Shown here piece by piece: positions 46,850 to 56,600 of a DNA stretch of 64,000 nt. Below the pieces are notes generated by a model, which was not told where the DNA came from, made no database searches, and was given only the letters and a program-made list of their open reading frames with translations. A program made the translations under genes and the position numbers. Positions within the stretch are counted from its first letter, which is position 1, and every line of letters begins with the position of its first letter. Origin of the DNA: Bryoerythrophyllum caledonicum (taxonomy: Eukaryota > Streptophyta > Bryopsida > Pottiales > Pottiaceae); contig OZ020519.1 in NCBI GenBank assembly GCA_963971425.1, positions 12,106,028 through 12,170,027 of the forward strand. Direction: 5' to 3'.

Positions 46850-47049
46850 NNNNNNNNNNNNNNNNNNNNNNNNNNNNNNNNNNNNNNNNNNNNNNNNNNN
46901 NNNNNNNNNNNNNNNNNNNNNNNNNNNNNNNNNNNNNNNNNNNNNNNNNNNNNNNNNNNNNNNNNNNNNNNNNNNNNNNNNNNNNNNNNNNNNNNNNNNN
47001 NNNNNNNNNNNNNNNNNNNNNNNNNNNNNNNNNNNNNNNNNNNNNNNNN
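46850..47049. other. Assembly gap (200 N)
   Basis: Exactly 200 unknown bases, probably a placeholder length. It lies between the minisatellite and the right-end segment of the 6.3 kb element family. Confidence 0.99.
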
Positions 47050-47222
47050 CGACCCTGTTGACGACGTGTCAGCCACGTAATCGCCTTCGTGGCAGTGGGT
47101 AAATTGATTTACCTCGAGTCATGGTCAAACTAGGGTTGACCCTTATCGGACGGACAGCAGCCTCTACCGGACGGACAGCCGGACGGACGGACACTACCGG
47201 ACGGACGGACGGCCGAACAACC
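47050..47222. mobile_element. Right end of a second copy of the 6.3 kb element
   Basis: Matches 29105-29282: CACGTAGATGCCTTCGTGG-like start, GTGGGTAAATTGATTTACCT, CATGGTCAAAC, then CGGACGGACGG runs and the terminal GCCGAACAACCCT. It is joined directly to LINE endonuclease sequence, so this copy inserted into a LINE. Confidence 0.8.
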
Positions 47223-48345
47223 CTGAGTTTGTCTAGGGTGTGGCATGCTTCTTGCCATTGTATTTGTGATAGTTGGTTGTTGTTTTCAAGAGTGTTTGTG
47301 AGAGAATCTATTTGTATGGAGTTTTCTTCAAAGAATTTTGTGTTGAAATTTTCTATATTGTCTTTTGGTATAGGATTGAGTATGTGTAATGTGTCATTGT
47401 TTGGTGTTGTGGGAGTTCTATTAATTAATGTGTTGTGTGGAATGTGCAGTCGTATGGGTGAGTGGTCCGAGTTGAGAATATCATCTTTATTTGTTGTAGA
47501 GGTGTATTGTGTATTGTTGTTTGTATTTATAAAGAATCCATCTATTAGGCTCCAATCGCTGTAATTATAGCCACCTTGTCTAGAGAATTGTGTATCGGTT
47601 TTGATGTAAATGAAGTTTAAGTTTTCTGTGAAGCGGCGCCATTGGTAATCAATGTTTTGAGGGGGGGTGTTATGATTTCCATTTTGGCGACCTATTAGTG
47701 CTATGTCTTTGTTGAAGTCTCCACATAATAGGTATGTGTGATTGGGGTTATTATTAATTTGAGATGTTATAGTGTTTTGTATGTCTATGATATATCTAGT
47801 ATCTTCGGGATGGGATGGCATGTACATATGAAAGATTAACCATGGTTGTAGTGGGTGGATAGTGATTTTGATTATTTGAATGTAAGGTGATATATGCATT
47901 GGGGTGGGAATTTTGTTGATGTTGCCCGGAAAGGCATATTTTTTTTTGTATTAATGTAAAGAGGCCACCTCGGCCTGGTGTGTATGGTCTCCATTGTTGG
48001 ATGCATCTTGTAAGTGCATGTGTATTGTTAAATATGAGCTTATAGTCTTGAAATATGTTTTGTATATATCTTGTGGATTTTATGGCAGATAATTTTGTTT
48101 CTTGTATAACTATGAGGGCTCATGGCGTGGCTTTGTGTGTGACCAAATTTTTTAAGCTAGGTAGGGCAGTGTTTAGAGAGGAGGCATTCCATGTGATTAT
48201 GGATGTATCTTCTTGATTTAGTCGGATGTTTTGATTTTGTGGAGGGATGTAGGGAGGGGGAAAAGCTCGTATGTGAGCGGTGAGCGGTGAGCGGAGAGCG
48301 GTGAGCAGAAAAAGAGAGCAAAAAATCTTACATTTCATGTGCACA
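47223..48345 (-). mobile_element. LINE endonuclease region (fragment D)
   Basis: Minus-strand translation gives an apurinic-type endonuclease. It includes SIITWNASSLNTALPSLKNL, then ALIVIQETKLSA, YTPGRGGLFTLI, LLCGDFNKDIALIG, YNYSDWSLIDGFFI and NSDHSPIRLHIP (the N, E, D-N and D-H residues of the family). One stop and a frame shift are present. It may be the 5' part of the same LINE whose 3' part ends at 40738, or a separate copy; the connecting segment is missing. Repeats of GTGAGCG (48277-48307) mark its upstream edge. Confidence 0.82.
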
Positions 48346-48353
48346 TATTGCAT

Positions 48354-49700
48354 TAAAGGGGTCCTATACTGTGGTCTTTTTTTAGTAAAATTTAAAACTA
48401 AGGTAGATATTTGCTATTTTTGGTTTAGATAGATGGTTTTTCATTTCTTCACGAGAACTTTTTAAACTTTTGAACTTTTTGAAGGCCCTTATTACCGTGG
48501 ACTAGTATTCTTAGAAAAGTTCAAATGTAGCAACTTCAAATTTGTCAATTCATATTCATAGAATTAGGGCTGACATCAGCGTGTACAAATTTATTGAACA
48601 GTGACGTCATCATTATAACATAAAAATGATACTGGATTTTTCTTAACCCCTATATGATTAAACACTCAAGGTGGGCTTTTGCAAATCTCGGACATGTTTC
48701 CATGGTTGAAATTTATAATTACAATTCTTAAAATTAAGGGATTAAAGCTACTGTGGACCTTCATAACATATTTACCGCTCTTTATCCATATTTAGATAAA
48801 CTAAATTTAAATTAGTTGGTGCTTATGATGTACATAACATTATTACTGGCATTGGGCACAACAATGTTTGACTTGGATTAATATTATGTTGTTTTTCCCT
48901 AAAGACAAGAATTGTTTTTTCCATAATATCAAAGCAAATAACACTACTTCATGGTAGCATTACATTAAGTAGTAGTGATTATCCCTAAATGACCAAGTGT
49001 CCTTTGGAGAGACAATTTTGATTTTGGGCAGGTTTCTAAAATTGGGTAAAAAAACTTCTTCTTTTCTGAAATTTTTATCTAGATTGTCCCTAATAAGATA
49101 TTTCTGAATTTTAAAAAAAAAAAATGGTTTCGTGAAATGAAATTTATTAACCTTCAAAGTCAAAATGGAGACTTTGGGCAACTCCAAATTTTTTGCTAGA
49201 AGTTTCTATTCATATTGAGATTCTTCATACATATAGAGAATATTACCTTCTTTGAAGATGTTAATAAAAGATTCTTGAATTTAGTGCATTTTTTTTTGCC
49301 CAAGTCAACCATTTTCACATATTGTCGGGCAAGGTACTTGAAAAAGTTCTTATTTTCTATGTAAACCTAGAGATCTTCATATTATTTAACTTTTTATTCT
49401 TTTTACAACATCATGTGGTGGAAACCTTCTTATTGACCATCTGGATTATCAATCTTATACATATTAAGTTCACAATAAAATATCGAGTGAATTGTCAATT
49501 TTTTAACCTCCACATCTTGAAAACTTGTTTTCAATAGTGCAAAAGAGTAGTGGTATTATGTGGTGTGAGGTCAAATAGTAGGAGAGAAAATATAGATTAG
49601 TGAGAAGAAAAAATGGAAAAAATGTTAGAATTTAGGATTTAGAATTTAGAGTTTGGAATTTAGGATTTTAGATTTACAATTTATAATTTGAAAATGTGAA
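48354..49700. other. Gene-free AT-rich stretch
   Basis: 49320-49540 resembles 11960-12130 (inverse of 45.1-45.25 kb). 49625-49690 repeats GAATTTAGGATTT-like units. No gene. Confidence 0.45.
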
Positions 49701-49705
49701 ATTAG

Positions 49706-49950
49706 AATTAGAAAAAAAGAAGATGAAGAAGAAAAAGAAGAAGATGAAGAAGAAAAACGAGAAGAAGAAAATTAGAATTAGAAGAGGAAGAATAAAAAAA
49801 ATTAAATAAAAAATTAGAATTAGAAGAAGAAGAAGAAGAAAATGAAGGAAAAGAATGAAAAGAAAAAGAAAAAGAAAAAGAAAAAGAAAAAGAAGAAAAA
49901 GAAGAAAAAGAAAAAGAAAAAGAAAAAGAAAAAGAAGAATAGAAGAAGAA
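49706..49950. repeat. Long purine tract (GAA/AAAAG)n
   Basis: About 245 bases almost purely A and G on the plus strand. The frames across it (KRKRKRK; FSFSFSF on the other strand) are artefacts of the composition. Confidence 0.9.
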
Positions 49951-49984
49951 GAGTCGTTGAAGCAAGTGGCGAAGAAGCTAGGGA

Positions 49985-50072
49985 AGTCAGGGCGCGCAAC
50001 TCAGGAATGGGAGCGGGACTTGCGTGGAGGCACAAGCCGTGGAGTCACAGGGCGCGCAACTCAGGAATGGGC
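49985..50072. repeat. Duplicated CAGGGCGCGCAACTCAGGAA unit
   Basis: Two copies about 60 bp apart, each followed by TGGG. This is the start of the GC-rich segment that carries the kinase and LRR exons. Confidence 0.7.
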
Positions 50073-50302
50073 AGCTGAAGAGGCGCGGAAGCGAGGATCG
50101 CGTGGGAACGTGGGGCGCGGCGCGGCGGTGTTGGCAAATTAGAGTGTGTGTGTACGAAGGGCTTGGCTGAAGTGAGTATGGCGGAAGTGACGAGGGCTGT
50201 GTAGGCTCCTACAAAAAGACTTAGCAAGACGGGGTTTCGAAGGATGAGGAGGCACCGTACACGCTGGCGGCCGCCTTGGGAGCTCGAACGGTGTGGTGTG
50301 TA

Positions 50303-50694
50303 GTTCGATGGCGGAAGATTGAGCTGATCGGGGCACGTATATTCCGGTTGGCTTGAAATTTCGTGTCATCCTCTAGGCCGCCTCTCTCGGCACTGTGATT
50401 GGTGAGTGCCGCTGGTTTGTTTGCCTAACTCTTGGTCGTTGTTTCGGGATGGGAGAGAGCATGTTAGGGTTGCGTCTCATTCAGGTGCAGCTGCAGTGAA
50501 ATTCGATTGACGGGGTTGTTCGTGACGGGCGTGGTGTGGTGTGTAGGTGCGTACGGCGGATGTAGATGGGTTTGAACCTAGAATCAGGGGATCTGCTTGC
50601 GGTGAAGCAGGTGTGCAACGCGCAGAACAATGTGACGAAGGACTTTGAGGCGGTCTAGGAGGCGCACATTCGTGAGTTGGACGAGGAGGTGAAG
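50303..50694 (+). pseudogene. NPK1/ANP-like MAPKKK N-lobe fragment
   Basis: Two exon-like pieces. The first (about 50303-50345) reads VRWRKIELIGARIFR, close to the RWRKGELIG-GAFG start of plant ANP/NPK1 kinase domains but with the Gly-rich loop degraded. The second (50566-50694, acceptor GTAG, donor AAG|GTGAGA) reads MGLNLESGDLLAVKQV, which carries the ATP-binding Lys, then KDFEAV, a TAG, and EAHIRELDEEVK. These kinases activate MAPK cascades in cytokinesis and stress. Nothing after helix C is present, so no catalytic loop. This is a fragment, not a gene. Confidence 0.7.
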
Positions 50695-51018
50695 GTGAGA
50701 AATATCGAAAAGTAAAATGGACTATATTCGGTAGTACACTTGGGACTGGGTTGGAACTATCGTCTCGGTTGATGTTGTGAATAGATCCAGATGAATGTTA
50801 TTGTCTCGAGTAATGTTGTGAATAGATCCAGATGGTGATCAATGAAGCTTAAGTTCGGAGAACGTTTTTGCAGATGGTGATCAATGACGATCCAGATGGC
50901 GATCAATGACTATCTTTTGAATGTTTAACTCTTATCTTCAAACAATTTTTTTCTTTTAGACCCTTGATTACAAGTGTCAGAAATTGAATACTGGAGATGC
51001 TCGACGTTTTGGTTGCAG

Positions 51019-51587
51019 CTTCGCTTTGAACTATGACGGATGCATGGCGTGGGCTTCGAGATCTCAGGCTTGAAGACTGTCAGCATATTCTTACGGAGGA
51101 CGCTTTGCGGCGCTTGCTGACATCCTTCCAAGCGTTGGAAGTGCTCCACTTGCGTCACATTGTAATTCATTTTTCTGCTGTTGTTTTTCGTGAGAGGGAA
51201 AGACAAAATTCGCACCTGGCCTACTGATGTTTTATTGAACTCTTGTTCAGGGAAAGGTGCTGCCAGAAGACTTCATAGAGAAGGCTGCCAGCAAAGTATG
51301 ATTCTTTCTTTCCCTATTGTTTTTATTTCTTTTCAATTGGTCCATATATCTAGCAATGGAGGCAAACTAACAATGGATGGGAGATGTTTTGGCAGCTTCC
51401 CCTTCTGCAAAAACTTGCTATTGACATTTGCGACTCAAAGAATGGCCAGTTTTCGAGGCCTTATGGGGTAATTGCACTATAACTATCGGGACCTGAAACG
51501 TGCATGTACTGTGTTTGTAAGGTATCCATGTTATATCGAGTTTTGATATTTTTATCACTTCCTGTGCAGGACTGGAGCACGACATGA
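51019..51587 (+). pseudogene. F-box/LRR-like 3' exons (captured or decayed)
   Basis: Four exons keep phase 0: 51019-51161, 51251-51295, 51396-51467 and 51570-51587, all with GT-AG ends. They read MTDAWRGLRDLRLEDCQHIL then TEDALRRLLTSFQALEVLHL, RHI, GKVLPEDFIEKAASK, LPLLQKLAIDICDSKNGQFS, and end DWSTT. The leucine spacing (LRDLRLEDC, LEVLHLRHI, LPLLQKLAIDIC) is that of plant F-box/LRR proteins. A TGA lies just before the first Met and no F-box exon is seen. It could be a short gene from the Met, but the neighbouring kinase fragment makes gene-fragment capture more likely. Confidence 0.6.
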
Positions 51588-51599
51588 TGTGGCCATATC

Positions 51600-53600
51600 A
51601 CCATGAATCTCAAGGAGGCGAGTCTTCGTTTTTATTGGTGACGTCGTGATTTATATTGGAGGCGAGTCTTCGTTTTTATTGGACTCTGACATCGTGATTT
51701 TTCTTCAGCAGACATCACTGTAGCACAGATTCTAGGCCTGTTGCACCTACGCATTGTGTGACACGAACGTCGATCAAAGGGAGCTTCTTTTCTAGGTCCT
51801 GCAGTTACTTGATTATTGGAGTCTGTGATGAACCCATTTGGAACCCATGAACTTGGAAATGAAATGTCGCATCGAAACTTGGAACCCTGTACTCTGGGAC
51901 TGAAACGTGGAACTTTGGATCCTGGGACTAGAACATGGAACTCACGAACCTTTGAATTACGAAAACCTGTGGGAACATGGATCTTGGACCCTAGAACTGA
52001 AACGTGGAACCATGCAGCCTGGGACTAGAACATGTCTCACGAACCTTTGGCACTCAAAAACCTGTGGGACCTAAACCTGTGGGACTTTCGAAACCTTTCT
52101 TCAAACTCATGGAACTTGGGAACTTATATTGGGGCAATTTACCCGATCCTCAAATATGCCATCGTTGATAGGCCATTGAACCTGAAACACTCTCACTACT
52201 GTGCACATTTTTGTACTTGCTATTCTATGTGGTTTATCTTTAATATTTTTTTTTTCATGATTTATCACAAGTAGGAGAAAATGCTTACGAGTGTACTGTC
52301 CTGTTGAGTGTATTGTGATGTTGCTCATTGCGAACTTACTAATGATTTATGTATTGGCAAAGCTAATTTACTTCTCAAGTTACCAATGATATATGTAATT
52401 GCAAACCGAATATACTAATGATTTATGTAGACATGTCTTGCAGCATCGGAAAATGGAGAACAGCATGTACAACATTTCTTGTATGATATGTTCTTTAGCT
52501 AGATTTAATTAGCATGTGCATAGAGTCTTCTAGTTTCCGTCAACTCTGTTCATTAAAACCATGCCAATATTTTTCCTATTATTTCCCTCTTGCGATATAT
52601 TGCATAATTGATGACTTCTGCTTGTACATTGTGCAGATTGGAGACATACTCTTTTGGACATGGGATATTTCACTCATTTATATTTATAAATTGTAAAGCA
52701 TAATGCTTAAGTAACGTTTAACAATAAAATTTACTTTACTTGGTTGGTAGAATAGATATTGAACATCCGGTTCCACAGTGGTTAGTGGGTATTATGCAAT
52801 AATTTTTTGCACAATCTGCAATCTAGGAAACTCAGTGCGCCGATGGTACCTACGCTGGGCACAGTGGCAAATCAGTCTTCGGACGTGGGGTGAAGGCCTG
52901 AGTTTTCCTAGTGCGTCGTTTGTTGCATATTTCTTTGTAATTTGAGTTGGTTCAAAACCAACACCGGGTAATGGGGATACGGTTTTTACATTTCAAAAAA
53001 AAAACAAAAAACAAAAAACAAAATTAAAAAATTAAAAAATTAAATAAAAAATTAAATAAAATCAATATGATAAAAATTAAAAAAAACACCGGAAAGTAAA
53101 TAAAGAGGGTGAAACTACGCATGCCAAAAATCCTGCAAATAATGTGTGTGGAAAGATCCACGCCAAATTTTGAATTTTTTTTCACACAAAAAGTATAACT
53201 TTTTACACTGAATCAGAACGAACAGGTGGAATGGAAGATGAGGTAAAACACTTCGGAGCTTCAAAGATATCGTCTCATTACAAGACCCGATTTTGAGGGA
53301 ATTGTGGCATCAACTATCCGAATAGGCTTTTCACCTCTCGGTAACGAGAAGTGAAGAAGGCCAACGCTCATACTACATTCTATATTATATTGAAAACAAA
53401 AACAATCAACATAGAGAAGAATAGATACATAACTTTTATGGTCCTCAAGCTTGATCATGAATTATTTTCTTGCATCATCTTAAAGAAACAAGAATATAAT
53501 GTCAAGCTAAAATTATAAACTATATTCCAATATTTTGAAGGCTTCGTTAAGGGAACAATGGAGTTTAGATATTCAAAGTGGAGTTAAATGACGACTCTAA
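51600..53600. other. Gene-free stretch with local duplications
   Basis: 51605-51690 duplicates TTATATTGGAGGCGAGTCTT. 51885-52085 holds a 97-bp tandem duplication rich in GGAACYTGGGACT motifs. 52995-53090 is A-rich. At 53270 there is GTCTCATTACAAGACCCGAT, a stray match to the repeat in the big intron of the next gene. No gene supported. Confidence 0.5.
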
Positions 53601-56600
53601 TCACTTATCAAGGACGGCATCAATTTCAAAAAGGTTTATCAGTGCGGGATCATAGAGTTGTCGATCTTTTTGTCTTGGTGGAGGGGACTTCATTGCTGCA
53701 TATATGCTTGCCATTTGCAATGCGTATTCTGGCATATATGCAAATGGAGTAGGGCTGCGTTCTATTCTTCTGTTGCGTGATATAAAAACGATAAACATTG
53801 AGCTATGTCCATTACACAAACCGCGTTGTAAATTCCGAAAGCCCGAAAATATTACTATACGAGCGATACTACTTACTCGTTCACGCTGCGCTTACGCTTC
53901 TTCACACGTCTTGAAAGGTCGACGTCCATGAAGTCTTCTTTGTCAAACTGAACGAGTGCAGGCTTGATGGGCACCTCATCTTGATCAGTGGAGGAGCTTC
54001 CTTCATGGTCGCATTCAATTTCACTTTTTAACAACAACAAAAAGGCGTTGAAAAGCTCCATTTCGGCCTCTAAAGCCACAATATGTCTTCCATATTCCTT
54101 ACAGAGCCTCACCGAGGTACCTGCGAGAAGCCAACATCAGATTGGTTGAACATGATTCTCATTACCTCGAAACACATCAATCATACTTACCAACGCCTGT
54201 TGTGGCATCGAGAACAACACCCTCGACATCGGTGGCAGATAATATTAGCGATGTTAAGAAGTGAGTCCCACGCTTCTTTGGTCCGCGCCACACTCTACCG
54301 TTTGTCGTCGTTTGAGTATCATTCGTGGTGAAATTCCAGACTGCATCCCCCTGACAGATGTCTATTGAATTTCCAGCAAGCACAGGATGGGTCCAAAAAT
54401 GAGACCGGGAAATCCGGCGAATAGTAGCGGTTGAGTCGCGCACAATTAGTGCAATCTTGAAAAGCGCCGTCAAAGCAGTCCCTGTCATTGCATATGTGTA
54501 CATTTGATTCACACCGACCCATTCCTTCTGAATCCGAAATCCGAGGAGTGGGAAGTAATTGGAGAACATCTGTTTGGTAATGCCACCATCATCGATGTAG
54601 ATTAAGAACAATGCGCCATCGTCATGTAGAAACTTGTTTGTATATGCAAACAAGTTTTTCAAGCCAGTAGGGTCAACCACGTTCCATGCGGGAACCTTGT
54701 CCGATACGCCCGGCACTGCCATGCCGTCGGGGATCTCTGCAATGACAAGGTCTATCTTCGCTTCCTTGTCAACCATCTTTCCGTCCACAATGCATTTCTT
54801 TCCGTCATTGCAATCTGCAGTAAACTCAACAATCTCCTGCCATATATCTCGGGAGATAGAGGCATTCAGAAGCAGGTTGGAAACTACACGAGGTACACTC
54901 CCAAGGGTTGGCATGCCCGTGCGGTAAGGGGTGGGATCACCTAGTGAAGCTCCAGATGCAATTGAACGAGTTGGCTCCATTGACGCCGAGATGAGTGTGC
55001 CTAGAGACTTGACCAGTTGGCGCGTCTCTCTTCGCCGGACAGGCGCTGAACACTCGGGTATCAATTCATTCACCATAACCTCTTCCTCTTGTAAATCAAG
55101 GTCCTCATTCTCTCGTTCATCCTCTCCGCCGCCTTCATTGTTCTGAATGTGGACAACCTCTTGAGAAAATGCGGTATCAATCTCCGTGGGTTCGGGTTGG
55201 CACTCTTCTTCCTCAGGTAAAGGAGACTCGCCGCGTACTTTGCATACCTTGTTTTCCGCCGCTCTCTTCAACGCATTCTTCTTTGCAACTCTATGTTCCT
55301 TGGCCTTGGCATATTGTTTCTTCTTCTTTGATTCCGGACTCAGTGGTGGTAATCTTGGCTGCCGAGAACCACGGCCTCTTCCCGCGGGCGCTACTTGCAC
55401 CGCTTCAACTTCGGGTCCAGAAAGTGGACCGAGAAAATTCTTTGAATCCAGCTCTGTGTCATAGCAGTAGTTCTTGTTACACTCAACGTACCACAAACAT
55501 TCCTTCAGATGGTCGAGGGAAAACACGGACTTGTGATATGCATTATACATGCACGTGTCTGAGTTGGCTGGATACGCAGACTTCATCCGGTCGGGTACTC
55601 TGGCAATCGCCTTCTTGCCAAACAGCTCATGGCGAATGTAGCGGTAAATGAACCACTTGGCAATATCTTTCCGGCCCTTCACGTCTTCCCACTTTGTCAA
55701 TCGGTGGAACGGTGAAGTTCCACCAAAGACACCCGAGTATGCATGCGTTCATAGCCGACATTTCCAAGTTTCCAAGTACAATGTCCATTCTTCTACTTCG
55801 ACATCTGGATTTAGGTTGAGCTGCTCCAAAACATCGTCAATGTCCTCCGCGATTTCTTCTTGAAGCTGCATTAGCAACCAATAGATTTAGCACATTCAAC
55901 CTCACATCATCATCATCATCATCACATCACATCATCACTTACAAGTGCCCAGAATACTGCTCGATTGAGGTACAACTTCATTTGAGATTCTGAACATGGT
56001 TGAGGCCAGTGCTTCTCCTTTCGGTAAAAACTGGGACTATTCCAGATTTTCAGCCACTCCACTTTATACTTTGTAGGCACGGGCGATGTCGCAATAATTT
56101 GGAGCTTCTCCAACCCCATGTCAACCTTGTCAATGTGATACTTTCTGTAGTGTAGACGAACCTGACCAATACAACAACATGAATGATAAATGTGCAAATT
56201 TTACACTAATCATTCCTTTGAGCAAGTTTTTTCTACTTCTATGCATGATGCAACATATTGGTGCACTTCATATTGGAAAACCACTTAGAAATTTCCAAAA
56301 TCACCCCTTGACATGGATCCGCCATAGGCCCTGAAATCGGGTCTCGTCACGAGACCCGATTTCCGGGTCTACGGCGCATCAATGCCCAGCTTGCTAACGG
56401 CTACAATGGCAAGCCGGTCGTTGATGCCTAGGTCACCTAAAAAGCATGTCTCATTACGAGACTTGATATCAAGGCCACCGGGTGATCAATGCCAAATTTG
56501 CCATTTGGTTCCAAGGCAAGCGGGGCATTGATGCACCGGAGGCCCTGCAAGTGGGTCTCGTTACAAGACCTATAATCAAGGCCACCTTCCATCAAGGCCG

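Noticed and set aside
46837-47076. Open frame across the N gap
   Set aside because: It consists of unknown bases.
40738-47222. Treating the LINE endonuclease (47.2-48.3 kb) and RT (to 40.7 kb) as one proven element split by insertions
   Set aside because: Orientation and order agree, but the linking segment is missing and the gap prevents proof, so they are kept as separate fragments.
49842-50142. Lys/Arg-rich protein across the purine tract
   Set aside because: Pure composition effect of GAA/AAG repeats.
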